Assembly: GCF_014905555.1 (NCBI RefSeq)
Contig: NZ_BNGS01000001.1
Span: 930,001-994,000, forward strand
Length of the DNA: 64,000 bases
Origin: Streptomyces sp. Y2F8-2
Lineage (GTDB): Bacteria; Actinomycetota; Actinomycetes; Streptomycetales; Streptomycetaceae
Direction: 5' to 3'
The position numbers and the translations under genes are program-made. The notes beneath the pieces are model-generated. The model saw nothing but the letters and a program-made list of their open reading frames with translations. It ran no database searches and was not told the DNA's origin. Of this stretch, positions 1 to 10,078 are shown piece by piece (position 1 is the first letter of the stretch; every line of letters starts with the position of its first letter).

Positions 1-2023
1 GCCCGAAGCCGCGCAGCAGCCGGGTGAGGCCGTAGGACTCCTCCGGCCGGACGGCGCGTGCCTCGTCGACGCCCGGGGTGTCGGTGGCCGGGGGCAGCTT
101 CTCGACCTGGGCGAGCAGCTCCGGGGTCGCCGGGGTCCCGGCGAGGGCGTGGTCCTTGGGCCGGCGGTCGCCGGTCCACAGTCGCGGGGTGACGCCGCGC
201 TCGGCGTCGAACTCGGCGTCCAGCTCGTCCCGGACGCTCGTGTCCTCCTCGGGCACGGCCGGCTGGGCGTGGCCCGGGGAGACACCGCCCAGTTCGTCGG
301 GGTCGGTGAGGAGGCGGCGGTAGAGGGCGGAGCGCTCCTGCAGCTCCTCGTGGGTGCCGATGTCGGCGAGACGGCCGCCGTCGAGGACCGCGATGCGGTC
401 GGCGAGGTTGAGGGTGGAGCGGCGGTGGGCGATCAGCAGGGTTGTGCGGCCCTCCATGACCTGCTTCAGGGCCTCGTGGATCTCGTGCTCGACGCGGGCG
501 TCCACCGCCGAGGTCGCGTCGTCGAGGACCAGCAGCCGGGGGTCGGTGAGGATGGCGCGGGCGAGCGCGATGCGCTGGCGCTGGCCGCCGGAGAGGGTCA
601 GGCCGTGCTCACCGACCTTGGTGCCGTAGCCGTCGGGCAGCTCGGCGATGAAACGGTCCGCCTGGGCGGCGCGCGCGGCCCGCTCGATCTCCTCGTCGGT
701 GGCGTCGGGGCGGCCGTAGGCGATGTTGTTGCGGACGGTGTCCGAGAAGAGGAAGGAGTCCTCGGGGACCAGCCCGATCGCGGCGCGCAGGGACGTCAGG
801 GTCAGCTCCCGCACGTCGTGGCCGCCGACGAGGACGGCACCGTGCGTGACGTCGTAGAAGCGCGGCAGCAGCAGCGAGACGGTGGACTTGCCGGAACCGG
901 AGGAGCCGACGACGGCGAGGGTCTCGCCGGGGCGGATCTCGAAGGAGAGCCCGTCGAGGACCGGGCGCCCGTCCTCGTACGCGAAGGAGACGTCGTCGAA
1001 CTCGACGGTCGCGGGGGCGTCGGCGGGCAGTTCCTTGGTGCCGTCCTTCAGCGACGGCTCGGTGTCGATCAGCTCCAGGACCCGCTCGGCGCCCGCACGG
1101 GCCTGCTGGCCGACGGTGAGGACCACGGCGAGCATGCGGACCGGGCCGACGAGCTGCGCCAGGTAGGAGGAGAACGCGACGAACGTGCCGAGCGTGATGT
1201 GCCCGCGCACCGCGAGCCAGCCGCCGAGCGCCAGCATGGCGACCTGACCGAGGGCGGGCACGGCCTGGAGGGCTGGGGTGTACTTGGCGTTCAGCCGGAT
1301 GGTCCGCAGGCGTCCCGCGAACAGCCGGCGCCCGACCTCGCGGAGCTTGCCGGTCTCCTGCTCCTCCTGCCCGAAGCCCTTCACCACGCGAACGCCGCTG
1401 ACGGCGCCGTCGACCACGGTCGCCACGGCGGCGGCCTGGGCCTGGGCGTACCAGGTCGCCGGGTGCAGCCGGGACCGGCTGCGCTTGGCGATGAACCCCA
1501 GGGCGGGCGCGACGGCCAGGGCGACCAGGGTCAGCGGCAGCGACAGCCAGGCCATGACCATCAGGGAGACCAGGAAGAGCAGGACGTTGCCGATGGTCAT
1601 CGGGAGCATGAAGAGCAGGCCCTGGATCAGCTGGAGGTCGCTGGTGGCACGGCCGACCACCTGGCCGGTGGACAGCTCGTCCTGGCGGCGCCCGTCCAGC
1701 CGGGTGATCGTCCCGTACATGTCCGTCCGCAGGTCGTGCTGGACGTCCAGGGCGAGCCGGCCGCCGTAGTAGCGGCGGATGTAGGTGAGGGCGTAGACGA
1801 GGACGGCCGTGCCGATCAGGGCGCCGGCCCAGGGGGCCATGGGCCTGCTGTGGTTGCCGATGACGTCGTCGATGATCACCTTGGTGATCAGCGGCACCAG
1901 GGCGGTGAGCGCCATGCCGGCGAGGGAGGAGCCCAGGGCGAGGACGACGTCCTTGGGGTACCGCCAGGCGTACCCCGCGAGTCGCCTCGCCCAGCCGCGA
2001 TGCTCCCCCTCGTGCTCTGCCAC
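1..2023 (-). CDS. ABC exporter, double-length (TMD-NBD-TMD...), partial
   Basis: Membrane ABC exporter that continues beyond the left edge of the window. The GTG start at 2023 is preceded by a strong AAGGAGG ribosome site. Residues about 15-320 form a type I exporter membrane domain. An ATP-binding domain follows, with Walker A GSSGSGKST near residue 372, the LSGGQRQR signature near 479 and Walker B RLLVLDDATS near 497. After a charged linker (about 565-660) the frame is still open and ends in YGLTRLLRGFG, which resembles the start of a second membrane domain. This suggests a fused full transporter, as is common in Streptomyces, rather than a half-transporter. The substrate cannot be told. 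It reads away from the serine hydrolase gene upstream, in the same direction, across a 150 bp gap in which I see no clear terminator. Confidence 0.9.
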   Translation of the reverse strand, partial: MAEHEGEHRGWARRLAGYAWRYPKDVVLALGSSLAGMALTALVPLITKVIIDDVIGNHSRPMAPWAGALIGTAVLVYALTYIRRYYGGRLALDVQHDLRTDMYGTITRLDGRRQDELSTGQVVGRATSDLQLIQGLLFMLPMTIGNVLLFLVSLMVMAWLSLPLTLVALAVAPALGFIAKRSRSRLHPATWYAQAQAAAVATVVDGAVSGVRVVKGFGQEEQETGKLREVGRRLFAGRLRTIRLNAKYTPALQAVPALGQVAMLALGGWLAVRGHITLGTFVAFSSYLAQLVGPVRMLAVVLTVGQQARAGAERVLELIDTEPSLKDGTKELPADAPATVEFDDVSFAYEDGRPVLDGLSFEIRPGETLAVVGSSGSGKSTVSLLLPRFYDVTHGAVLVGGHDVRELTLTSLRAAIGLVPEDSFLFSDTVRNNIAYGRPDATDEEIERAARAAQADRFIAELPDGYGTKVGEHGLTLSGGQRQRIALARAILTDPRLLVLDDATSAVDARVEHEIHEALKQVMEGRTTLLIAHRRSTLNLADRIAVLDGGRLADIGTHEELQERSALYRRLLTDPDELGGVSPGHAQPAVPEEDTSVRDELDAEFDAERGVTPRLWTGDRRPKDHALAGTPATPELLAQVEKLPPATDTPGVDEARAVRPEESYGLTRLLRGFG

Positions 2024-2173
2024 GCCGATGCCCTCCTTCAGACCTGGTCTACCGGAAGGCATCAACGCCGTCAGCAGCGGATTTCATCCCTCCGCAATGT
2101 TCGGACTCGTACCGGCGGGTAGGAGAGCCGCGTCGTCCGGACCGGAGTCGTGATCACCGGGAGTTCGGCCGTG

Positions 2174-3112
2174 TCAGCTCGCGGGGGCCGCCGGGTAGGC
2201 CTCCTGCGGCGTGCTCGTGGGCACGAACGTGCTGGTGGTGGACGTCGTCGGCACCAGGTCCCTGTGGATGACCCTCGCCACGTTCTGGATGGTGGTGACG
2301 CCGTAGTTCATCGTGCTGTTGTCCCAGGTCAGCACGGTGATCATGTAGTCGTGGCCGCGGCCGTTGAACGTGCCGACGCTGTGCACCCGCCAGCCGTGCG
2401 TGGAGCGCTGCAGCCAGCCGTTCTTGACGTGCACGGCCACGCCGGAGGGCGCCCCCGCCGGAGTGCCCCAGCGCTGTGAGGAGATGACGTTCGCCATCAG
2501 CTTCAGCTCGTACGCGCGGGAGTTGTCACTCAGCACAGAGTTCTTCGCGGTGAGGAGCTTGAGCAGCTTCTGCTCGTCCTGCACGGTGATCTGGGTCAGG
2601 CCCCAGTAGCCGTTCGCGCCCGGCTTGGTCTGGGTCATGCCGGCGGCGGCGAGGAAGCCCTTGATCTTCGTCAGGCCCAGCTGCTTCCACAGCGTGCTGG
2701 TGGCGTTGTTGTCCGACTTGGTGATCATGGCCGTGGCGAGGCTGGTCTCACGGCTCGTCAGGTAGCGGTTGTGGTTCTTCGCGTCCCACAGAAGGGTGGC
2801 GAGCACCGTGACCTTCACCACGCTGGCCGAGTCGTAGGCGGACGTGCCGCGCAGCGAGCAGGTGGTGTTGGTGGAGCGGTCGTACAGGCCGACCGCGACG
2901 GTGCCCGTGCGGCCGGCGAGGGCCGAGGTGATGTCCTTCTGCAGCTTGGCGGCCAGACCCGCCTTGCCCGAGGTGCAGCTGACGGTGGGCGTGGCGGCCA
3001 CAGCGGGCGTGGCGGCCGCCACGAACGGTACGAGCATGCCGACGCCGAGTCCGGCCGCGAGGACCCGAGCTCTGTTAAATGTGCGGAAATTGCCGGATAT
3101 CCGGTGAGTCAT
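2174..3112 (-). CDS. Secreted serine hydrolase, class A beta-lactamase fold
   Basis: A 312-residue exported protein of the penicillin-recognising serine hydrolase superfamily. An N-terminal signal peptide (about residues 1-40, ending near AVAA) precedes the mature domain. The catalytic SxxK is S97-V-V-K100 and the SDN motif is S133-D-N. The third motif, normally KTG, appears to be K230-N-G, a variation that argues against assuming true beta-lactamase activity. Such Streptomyces proteins are usually annotated only as serine hydrolases and may act on cell-wall peptides. The start has a GAGGATGG-like site upstream. The gene is divergent from the glycosyltransferase gene, with a 229 bp shared promoter region. 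Confidence 0.85.
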   Translation of the reverse strand: MTHRISGNFRTFNRARVLAAGLGVGMLVPFVAAATPAVAATPTVSCTSGKAGLAAKLQKDITSALAGRTGTVAVGLYDRSTNTTCSLRGTSAYDSASVVKVTVLATLLWDAKNHNRYLTSRETSLATAMITKSDNNATSTLWKQLGLTKIKGFLAAAGMTQTKPGANGYWGLTQITVQDEQKLLKLLTAKNSVLSDNSRAYELKLMANVISSQRWGTPAGAPSGVAVHVKNGWLQRSTHGWRVHSVGTFNGRGHDYMITVLTWDNSTMNYGVTTIQNVARVIHRDLVPTTSTTSTFVPTSTPQEAYPAAPAS

Positions 3113-3341
3113 AGAGGTTGACCATCCTCTTACATGGACAAGAGCGCGCCGCCGGCGCGCTCGTGCCCTATTGACTCACGGGAATGTCCGAAAGTTGTAG
3201 GCGAGTTCGCTCACATAGTCGTTCGCAGGCCGATTCACGCCCGCAATCACGGCACCCCTGTGAGGAACCTCTCACTTGCCGTCCGCTTACCGGGATCTCA
3301 TCATCCACAGCCCACGCCCAGGCTGACCACAGTCCGTACCC
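3113..3341. other. Divergent promoter region, serine hydrolase / GT39
   Basis: A 229 bp spacer carrying the promoters of two divergent genes. It is lower in GC than its flanks. A short inverted repeat, GTGAG-6nt-CTCAC, lies at 3260-3275 and could be an operator. No further element can be named. Confidence 0.4.
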
Positions 3342-5612
3342 ATGGCGTCCCCGCATGGTGCACCGGTGACCTCTGCCACGCATCCTCGCTCCGAAGTCCC
3401 CGGCCGCCCCTCGGTCCCCGGTTCACCGGCCGCCGGGCCGCCCCACGGCCCGTCCCCCGACAGCGGCACCGCGCCGCGCTGGTCGTTGCCGGCGTTGCTC
3501 GGCATCCTGGCGCTGGCCGCGGTGCTGTACTCCTGGAACCTGTCCGGATCGAGTCTGAACAGCTTCTACAGCGCGGCCGTACTGAGCGGCACCCAGAGCT
3601 GGAAGGCGTGGTTCTTCGGCTCGTTGGACGCGGGCAACTTCCTCACCGTCGACAAACCGCCCTTCGCGCTGATGGTCATGGGACTGTCCTGCCGCGTGTT
3701 CGGCTTCGGCACCTGGCAGATGATGGCGCCGATGATCCTCGCCGCGCTGGCGACCATCTGGATCCTGCACTCCTCAGTGAAGCGGGTGTGGGGCCACGGC
3801 ACGGCGGCCCTCGCGGCGCTGGTGCTGGCGCTGACGCCCATCACGGTCGCCATCAACCGCGACAACAACCCGGACACGCTGCTGGTCCTGCTGATGGTCG
3901 GCGCGGCGGCGCTCGCGCTGCGCGCGGTGACCAACGGCCGGCTGCTGCCGCTGCTCGGCTCGGCGCTGTGCTTCGGACTCGCCTTCAACACGAAGATGCT
4001 CCAGGGCTACATCGCCCTGCCCGCCGTCTTCCTGGTCTACCTGTACGCCACGCGGCTGCCCGTGATGAAGCGGCTGGTGAACCTGCTGATCGCGGCCGTG
4101 GTCCTGGCCGTCTCCAGCGTCTGGTGGGCGGCGGCCGTGTCGCTGGTGCCGGCCTCCGAGCGGCCGTACATCGGCGGCTCGACGGACGGCACCGCCTGGA
4201 ACCTGATCATGGGCTACAACGGCCTCGGCCGCGTCTTCGGCGGCGAGGGCAACGGCGGGGGCGGCGGCGGAGGCGGCGACTTCTCCGGCAGCGCGGGCAT
4301 CGGCCGCATGTTCAACGACATCCTGGGCGGCCAGATCTCCTGGCTGATCCCCTTCGCGGCCATCGCCTGCGTCGGCGGCCTGATCCTTTGCGGCCGCGCC
4401 CCGCGCACCGACCTGACGCGGGCCGCGCTGCTGCTGTGGGGCGGCTGGACGGCGCTGCACTACCTGACCTTCGCCATGGCCGAGGGCACCATGCACCCGT
4501 ACTACACGACCGCGCTCGCCCCAGGTATCGCGGCCCTGTGCGGGGGCGGCGGCACGATGCTGCTGCGTGCGTTCCGCGCCGACAAGCGCTGGGCGTGGGT
4601 GCTTCCGGCGGGACTGGCCGTGACGGCCGTCTGGGCGATCGAGCTGCTGCACCGGGCCTCCGGTTGGAACACCTGGCTGTGGCCGGCCATCGGTGCGGTC
4701 ATGGCGGCGGCGGTCGTCGGCCTGTTCGTCTTCCGCTCGGGCGACCGCGTCCGGCTTCTCGCGGCCTCCGTCGCCGCGGCGGTCGTCGCGGCGCTCGCGG
4801 GCCCGGCGGCGTACGCCTGGTCCGTGCCGTCCCGTTCGAGCGGCGGCGGCATGGGCGGTACGAACCCGACCGCCGGTCCCTCCACCGGCGGCGGCTTCGG
4901 CGGTGGGCCGGGCGGCAACCGCGGCGGCAACGGCGGCCCCGGCAACGGCGGGATGCCGGGCGGCACCCGGCAGGGCTCGGGCCAGAACGCCGAGGCCGGC
5001 GGCGCCCCGGGCGGCGGCGCCCCGGGCGGCGGCGCCCCGGGCGGCGGCGCACCCGGCGGCGGCTTCCCCGGTGGCCAACAGGGCGCCGGCAACGCCGAGA
5101 TGGGCGAGACGCCCCCGAACGGCACCGGCGGCGAGCCCGGCACCCAGGAGGGTACGACCGGCAACGACCGTGCGCGCGGGGGGTTCGGCGGCGGCCCCGG
5201 CGGCATGGGCGGGGCGAGCAGCGAGCTCATCGCCTACCTGAAGAAGCACCGGGACGGGGCTCAGTGGCTGCTCGCGGTCTCCAACTCGCAGGGTGCGGCG
5301 CAGATCGAGTTGAGCAGCGGCGTGCCGGTCATCTCCATGTGGGGCTTCACCGGCACCGATCGGGCGATGACCGTGGCGAAGCTGGAGGAGCTGGTGAAGA
5401 AGGGCGAACTCCACTACATCCAGCTCGGCGGCGGCATGGGGGGCGGCCCGGGCGGCGGCAACAACAGCCTCAGCTCCGAGGTGACGTCCTGGGTCCGGAA
5501 GCACGGCACGGCGGTGAAGGAGAGCGCCTACAGCAGGACCACGACGGCGAACTCCTCGTCGGGGACCAGCCAGTCGACGCTGTACCGCCTGGACCCGTCC
5601 GACGTCAGCTGA
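3342..5612 (+). CDS. Membrane glycosyltransferase, GT39/PMT (ArnT-like) family
   Basis: A 756-residue polytopic membrane protein of the dolichyl-phosphate-mannose-type glycosyltransferase superfamily, which moves a sugar from a lipid carrier to an extracytoplasmic acceptor. About ten hydrophobic segments fill residues 45-490, and the first external loop contains the acidic DAGNFLTVDKPP stretch typical of the family. An external loop near residue 305 carries an eight-glycine run. The C-terminal 250 residues are extraordinarily glycine-rich, with five GGAPG/GGFPG pentapeptides encoded by a 15 bp tandem repeat, and then a small folded domain (SSELIAYLKKH onward) typical of actinobacterial homologues. 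No clear ribosome site precedes ATG 3342; GTG 3366 is an alternative. It ends tail-to-tail with the TPP enzyme gene, overlapping by 8 bp. Confidence 0.87.
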   Translation: MASPHGAPVTSATHPRSEVPGRPSVPGSPAAGPPHGPSPDSGTAPRWSLPALLGILALAAVLYSWNLSGSSLNSFYSAAVLSGTQSWKAWFFGSLDAGNFLTVDKPPFALMVMGLSCRVFGFGTWQMMAPMILAALATIWILHSSVKRVWGHGTAALAALVLALTPITVAINRDNNPDTLLVLLMVGAAALALRAVTNGRLLPLLGSALCFGLAFNTKMLQGYIALPAVFLVYLYATRLPVMKRLVNLLIAAVVLAVSSVWWAAAVSLVPASERPYIGGSTDGTAWNLIMGYNGLGRVFGGEGNGGGGGGGGDFSGSAGIGRMFNDILGGQISWLIPFAAIACVGGLILCGRAPRTDLTRAALLLWGGWTALHYLTFAMAEGTMHPYYTTALAPGIAALCGGGGTMLLRAFRADKRWAWVLPAGLAVTAVWAIELLHRASGWNTWLWPAIGAVMAAAVVGLFVFRSGDRVRLLAASVAAAVVAALAGPAAYAWSVPSRSSGGGMGGTNPTAGPSTGGGFGGGPGGNRGGNGGPGNGGMPGGTRQGSGQNAEAGGAPGGGAPGGGAPGGGAPGGGFPGGQQGAGNAEMGETPPNGTGGEPGTQEGTTGNDRARGGFGGGPGGMGGASSELIAYLKKHRDGAQWLLAVSNSQGAAQIELSSGVPVISMWGFTGTDRAMTVAKLEELVKKGELHYIQLGGGMGGGPGGGNNSLSSEVTSWVRKHGTAVKESAYSRTTTANSSSGTSQSTLYRLDPSDVS
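4998..5072 (+). repeat. 15 bp in-frame tandem repeat, five units
   Basis: Five copies of a GGCGGCGCCCCGGGC-like unit encode GGAPG four times and then GGFPG, inside the glycine-rich tail of the GT39 protein. Unit length is a multiple of three, so copy number can vary without loss of frame. Confidence 0.85.
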
Positions 5613-7290
5613 GGTGCGTCGGCGCGAACATCCGCAGCAGCGCCGGCAGGACGACCACCGAAGGCCCTGGTTCCGCCAGGGCCTTCGCCAGGTCGGCCTC
5701 CAGTGTCTCGGGGGTCGTGCGCACGCCCGGGACGCCGAAGGACTCCGCCAGGGCCACGTAGTCGGGGCGGGTCAGTTCCGTCGCCGTGGCCTGGCCGAAG
5801 GCGTCCGTCATGTACTCGCGCAGGATGCCGTAGCCGCCGTCGTCGACGATCAGCCAGGTGACGTCGAGGCCGTACTGCCGCGCCGTCGCCAGTTCGGCGA
5901 TGGAGTACAGGGCGCCGCCGTCGCCGGACACCGCCAGGACGGGGCGCGTGGGGTCCGCCGCCGCCGCGCCGAGGGCCGCCGGGAAGCCGTAGCCGAGCCC
6001 GCCCGCTCCCTGCGCGGAGTGCATGGTGTTGGGAGCCTTCGCGTCGAAGGCCGACCAGGCCCAGTAGGCCAGGATCGTCATGTCCCAGAAGGACGGGGAG
6101 TCGGCGGGCAGGGCGCGGCGCACCGACGCCAGCACCTCCTGCTCCAGGGTCAGATCCTGGGACGCGATCCGCTCGGCCACCCTCGCGAGCAGCGCCCGTA
6201 CACGCTCCGGAGCCCCCTCGTCCTCCCGGGCCTCCACGGTCTCCAGCAGCGCCTGCAACGCCAGGCGGGCGTCCGCGTGGATGCCGAGGGCCGGGTGGTT
6301 GGACTCCAGCTTGCCGAGGTCCGCCTCGATCTGGATCACCCGGCCGCGCGGCTGGAACGTGTGGTAGTTCGAGGAGAGTTCGCCCAGGCCGGAGCCGACC
6401 ACGAGCAGGACGTCCGCGTCCTCGAGGAAGTCCGTGGTGTGGCGGTCCTCCAGCCAGGACTGGAGGGACAGCGGGTGCCCCCAGGGGAAGGCGCCCTTGC
6501 CGCCGAAGGTGGTGACGACGGGGGCGTTCAGCTTCTCGGCGAGCGCCAGCAGCTTTCCGGACGCGTCCGCCCTGACCACTCCCCCGCCCGCGATGATCGC
6601 CGGGCGGTCGGCGCCCGACAGCAGATGCGCGGCCACCGCGGTCAGTTCGGGGCGCGGCGGCAGCTCGTCCGGGGTCGCGTCCACCGCCGTCACCACCGGC
6701 AGCCGTGTCTCGGCGAGCAGCACGTCCTGCGGGATCTCCACCCACACCGGGCCGTGCGGCACCGTCAGTGCCGACTTCCATGCCTGCGCGATCGCCGACG
6801 GGATCTGCGACTGCGTGCGGACCGTGTGGACCGACTTGACCACGCCGCGGAACGAGGCCGCCTGGTCGGGGAGTTCGTGCAGATAGCCGTGGCGGCCGCC
6901 GCCCAGGCCCGCGGTCGGGACCTGGCTGCTGATGGCCAGCACGGGCGCCGACGCCGCCGCGGCCTCCTGGAGCGCCGCCAGGGACGTCAGCGCACCGGGG
7001 CCGGTGGAGAGCAGCAGGGGTGCCGCCTCACCCGTGATCCGGCCGTACGCGTCCGCCGCGAACCCGGCGTTGTTCTCCACCCGCAGCCCGACGTACCGGA
7101 GGTCGGAGCGGCGCAGCGCGTCGAACATGCCGAGCGCGTGCTGGCCGGGCAGGCCGAAAACCGTCGTCGCGCCCAGCCCGGCCAGGGTCTCCACGACCAG
7201 GTCTCCGCCGGTGCGGCCGGGGGGAGGGTTGAGTGCGGCCTCCGTCTGTGCGGTCGTGGGACGGAGGACCAGGTCGTGGTCGTGCGTCAC
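5605..7290 (-). CDS. TPP-dependent decarboxylase/synthase, acetolactate-synthase-like
   Basis: A 561-residue thiamine-pyrophosphate enzyme with the three-domain order of acetohydroxyacid synthase and 2-oxoacid decarboxylases. The conserved glutamate is in LRVENNAG near residue 72. The cofactor motif begins GDGGALYS and closes after 24 residues with DD where most relatives have NN. The GTG start overlaps the stop of the ureohydrolase gene by four bases (GTGA), so the two are translationally coupled. Coupling to an agmatinase-family enzyme beside a symporter matches the layout of the Pseudomonas guanidinobutyrase locus. 2-Ketoarginine decarboxylase (AruI-like) is therefore my preferred role; true acetolactate synthase is less likely because no small subunit gene is present. 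Confidence 0.8.
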   Translation of the reverse strand: MTHDHDLVLRPTTAQTEAALNPPPGRTGGDLVVETLAGLGATTVFGLPGQHALGMFDALRRSDLRYVGLRVENNAGFAADAYGRITGEAAPLLLSTGPGALTSLAALQEAAAASAPVLAISSQVPTAGLGGGRHGYLHELPDQAASFRGVVKSVHTVRTQSQIPSAIAQAWKSALTVPHGPVWVEIPQDVLLAETRLPVVTAVDATPDELPPRPELTAVAAHLLSGADRPAIIAGGGVVRADASGKLLALAEKLNAPVVTTFGGKGAFPWGHPLSLQSWLEDRHTTDFLEDADVLLVVGSGLGELSSNYHTFQPRGRVIQIEADLGKLESNHPALGIHADARLALQALLETVEAREDEGAPERVRALLARVAERIASQDLTLEQEVLASVRRALPADSPSFWDMTILAYWAWSAFDAKAPNTMHSAQGAGGLGYGFPAALGAAAADPTRPVLAVSGDGGALYSIAELATARQYGLDVTWLIVDDGGYGILREYMTDAFGQATATELTRPDYVALAESFGVPGVRTTPETLEADLAKALAEPGPSVVVLPALLRMFAPTHLS

Positions 7291-8294
7291 TTGCTCTCGG
7301 TCTCCTCACCGGTGCGGGCCGCCGCGATCTGGCGGGTCATGATCGTCGTCAGTTCGTACGCCGTGTGGGACGCGGCCACGGACGTGATCTCCGCGTGGTC
7401 GTAGGCGGGCGCCACCTCGACGACGTCCGCCGAGACCAGGTTGCAGGACGCGAGGCCCCGGAGGATCTCGAGGAGTTCGCGGGAGGTCATGCCGCCCGCC
7501 TCCGGGGTGCCGGTGCCGGGGGCGTGCGCCGGGTCCAGGCAGTCGATGTCGATGGAGATGTACAGCGGGCGGTCGCCGATGCGCTGGCGCAGCTGGTCGG
7601 CGACCTCGTCGGCGCCGCGCCGGTAGATGTCGGCGGAGGTGACGATGCCGAAGCCCATCTTCTCGTCGTCGGTCAGGTCCTGCTTGCCGTAGAGCGGGCC
7701 GCGGGTGCCGACGTGGGAGAGCGCGGAGGTGTCGAGGATGCCCTCCTCGACGGCGCGGCGGAACGGGGTGCCGTGCGTGTACTCCGCGCCGAAGTAGGTG
7801 TCCCAGGTGTCGAGGTGGGCGTCGAAGTGAAGCAGCGCGACCGGGCCGTGCTTCTTCGCCACCGAGCGGAGCAGCGGCAGTGCGATGGTGTGGTCGCCGC
7901 CGAGGGTCATCAGGCGGGCGCCGGTGCCGAGCAGTTCGTCGGCGGCGGCCTCGACGGTCTCCACCGCCTCGTGGATGTTGAACGGGTTCACGGCGATGTC
8001 GCCACCGTCCGCGACCTGGGCGAGCGCGAAGGGGGAGGCGTCCTGCGCCGGGTTGTACGGGCGCAGCAGGCGGGACGCCTCACGGATCGCGTTGCCGCCG
8101 AAGCGGGCGCCCGGGCGGTAGGAGACGCCCGAGTCGAACGGCACGCCGACCACGGCGACGTCCGCGGTGCCGACCTCGTCGAGGCGGGGCAGCCGGGCGA
8201 AGGTCGCGGGGCCCGCGTACCGCGGGATGCGGGACGAGTCGACGGGGCCGCGGGGCCGGCTGCCGCCTGCTGCGGGGTTCTCGGTGCTGCTCAT
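7287..8294 (-). CDS. Ureohydrolase (agmatinase / guanidinobutyrase family)
   Basis: A 335-residue binuclear manganese ureohydrolase that hydrolyses a guanidino compound to an amine and urea. The metal-binding motifs are all present: [20 protein letters not shown] and [17 protein letters not shown] 8294 is chosen because GGAGGAG stands 8 bases upstream; a longer reading to 8360 has no such site. The downstream TPP enzyme overlaps by four bases. Automatic annotation would say agmatinase (speB). The context of TPP decarboxylase, solute symporter and PucR regulator suggests that 4-guanidinobutyrate may be the real substrate, since family members differ only in side-chain pocket residues. Confidence 0.88.
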   Translation of the reverse strand: MSSTENPAAGGSRPRGPVDSSRIPRYAGPATFARLPRLDEVGTADVAVVGVPFDSGVSYRPGARFGGNAIREASRLLRPYNPAQDASPFALAQVADGGDIAVNPFNIHEAVETVEAAADELLGTGARLMTLGGDHTIALPLLRSVAKKHGPVALLHFDAHLDTWDTYFGAEYTHGTPFRRAVEEGILDTSALSHVGTRGPLYGKQDLTDDEKMGFGIVTSADIYRRGADEVADQLRQRIGDRPLYISIDIDCLDPAHAPGTGTPEAGGMTSRELLEILRGLASCNLVSADVVEVAPAYDHAEITSVAASHTAYELTTIMTRQIAAARTGEETESK

Positions 8295-8359
8295 CGTCGG
8301 ACTCCTCCAGGAAATGCGTGTTTCTTCCAGTGTCGCGGAGCCCTCCGACGGGCCCCGCA

Positions 8360-8389
8360 CGGCCCGGCCGCCCCCTGGCGGCCGGGCCG
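8360..8389 (-). terminator. Perfect 13 bp GC hairpin after the symporter gene
   Basis: CGGCCCGGCCGCC pairs with GGCGGCCGGGCCG across a CCCT loop. It lies between the symporter stop and the ureohydrolase start, so it would end or attenuate symporter transcription before the catabolic pair. Confidence 0.7.
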
Positions 8390-8400
8390 AAGCAACAGGG

Positions 8401-9861
8401 TCAGGCGCCCACCGCCGCGGGCTCCTCCGTGCTCGCCGCGCCGCGCCCGGCGAGCCGCTCCCGCCACGCGGCCAGGACGGCCTCGTCGGTCGGCCTGGTC
8501 ACCAGCGACACGACGACGTAGGCGGCGAGCGAGGCCGCCAGACCGTAGTAGACGGGCTCGTTGGCGAGGATGCCGTAGGACGCCATGAGGCCGATGACGG
8601 CGAGACCGCCGACCACCACCGAGGCGAGCGCGCCCTGGACCGTGCCGCGCCTCCACAGCAGGCCGCCCAGGATCGGGACCAGCAGACCGCCGACGAGCAG
8701 GTTGTACGCGACGGTCAGCGCCTCGACCACGTTGTTCAGCGCGATGGCCGTGCCGATCACCGCCACCCCCATGATCAGGATGAAGGCGCGGTTGCCCTTC
8801 ACCTCGTCGTGCGCCCCCTCGTCGCGGCGCACGACACCGCGCAGCCGCGACCAGATGTCGTTGTTGGCGACGGTCGCACACGCGATGAGGGCACCGGAAG
8901 AGGTCGACATCACCGCGGCGAGGGCGGCGGCGAGCACCAACCCCCTTATTCCGACGGGGAGTTCCTGCTTCACGATGGTCGCGAACGCGTCGTCAGGGCT
9001 GCCCAGCTTGGGGAACAGCACCTTGGCGGCGGTGCCGATGACGGCGCCGGCGAGCGCGTAGGCCAGACAGTAGGTGCCGGCGACCGTGCCGCCCCACTTG
9101 GCGGTCGTGTCGCTGCGCGCGGTGAACACGCGCTGCCAGATGTCCTGCCCGATCAGCATGCCGAACGTGTAGATCAGGACGTAGGTGAAGATCGTCTCGC
9201 CGCCGATGCCCAGCGGGTCGAAGTACGAGGTCGGCAGCTTGGCCTTCATCTCGCTGAAGCCGCCCGCCTTGACGACCGCGATGGGCAGCAGGAGCAGCAG
9301 CACGCCGATCGTCTTGACGACGAACTGCACCATGTCCGTCAGCGTGATGGACCACATGCCGCCGAGCGTGGAGTACGCGACGACGATGGAGCCGCCGAGG
9401 ATGATCGCGAGCGTCCGGTTCATGTCGAAGAGGACGTCGAAGATGGTGGCGTAGGCGATGGTCGAGGTGACCGCGAGCATCAGGGTGTACGCCCACATGA
9501 CCACGCCCGAGATCACGCCGGCCCGGCCGCCGTATCTGAGGTCGAGCATCTCGGAGACGGTGTAGACCTTCAGACGGGCGATGCGGGCGGAGAAGAAGAC
9601 CGAGAGGGCGAGCAGGCCGAGGCCGATGGTGAACACCATCCAGGCGCCCGAGAGCCCGTACTGGTAGCCGAGGCCGACACCGCCGATGGTGGACGCGCCG
9701 CCGAGCACGATCGCGGCCATGGTGCCGGAGTACATGGCGGGCCCGAGGCGGCGCCCGGCCACCAGGAACTCGCTCTTGGAGCGGGCGCGGCGCATGCCCC
9801 ACCAGCCCATGGCCAGCATGCCGGCCAGATAGACGACGATCACTGTGTAGTCGACGGCCAT
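8401..9861 (-). CDS. Sodium:solute symporter (SSS family)
   Basis: A 486-residue polytopic transporter of the SSS family that couples sodium entry to solute uptake. Thirteen or so hydrophobic helices run from residue 5 to about 455. The N-terminal [14 protein letters not shown] and [12 protein letters not shown] stretches are typical of the family. The ATG is preceded by GAAGGAGG. Its position beside a ureohydrolase and a TPP decarboxylase, and divergent from a PucR regulator, points to uptake of a nitrogen compound such as a guanidino acid, amino acid or polyamine; the specific substrate is inference. Confidence 0.88.
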   Translation of the reverse strand: MAVDYTVIVVYLAGMLAMGWWGMRRARSKSEFLVAGRRLGPAMYSGTMAAIVLGGASTIGGVGLGYQYGLSGAWMVFTIGLGLLALSVFFSARIARLKVYTVSEMLDLRYGGRAGVISGVVMWAYTLMLAVTSTIAYATIFDVLFDMNRTLAIILGGSIVVAYSTLGGMWSITLTDMVQFVVKTIGVLLLLLPIAVVKAGGFSEMKAKLPTSYFDPLGIGGETIFTYVLIYTFGMLIGQDIWQRVFTARSDTTAKWGGTVAGTYCLAYALAGAVIGTAAKVLFPKLGSPDDAFATIVKQELPVGIRGLVLAAALAAVMSTSSGALIACATVANNDIWSRLRGVVRRDEGAHDEVKGNRAFILIMGVAVIGTAIALNNVVEALTVAYNLLVGGLLVPILGGLLWRRGTVQGALASVVVGGLAVIGLMASYGILANEPVYYGLAASLAAYVVVSLVTRPTDEAVLAAWRERLAGRGAASTEEPAAVGA

Positions 9862-10078
9862 GTGGGCCCTCCTTCGCGCACTTCCCGGTGGCGTGTCGTG
9901 CAGATGGATCTCGGGGACGCGGTCGGCCGCTCGGCTCGACCGGGGACGGCAGGGGCTCGCGGGGACATCCGCCCGTACCCGCGGCTGCCGGTCTGGACTG
10001 ACATTAGGTGGCCGGAAAGCGACTGCGAAGTGTACGTTTCATCCATCCGAACCGCACGGGATGGAGGAACCGTCCACC
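9862..10078. other. Divergent promoter region, symporter / PucR regulator
   Basis: A 217 bp spacer between the symporter and its presumed regulator. It should hold both promoters and the regulator's binding site. I see no strong long palindrome, so the operator is unassigned. Confidence 0.4.

Noticed and set aside
149..2122. Long plus-strand open frame of 657 codons opposite the ABC exporter
   Set aside because: Composition-driven mirror of the exporter gene. Its product is low-complexity Gly/Asp/Val/Ala and resembles no protein; the minus-strand frame has clear ABC motifs.
3134..5761. 875-codon plus-strand frame overlapping the GT39 gene
   Set aside because: Shifted frame of the same strand, rich in Arg/Gly/Pro, without motifs; the GT39 frame has clear membrane helices.
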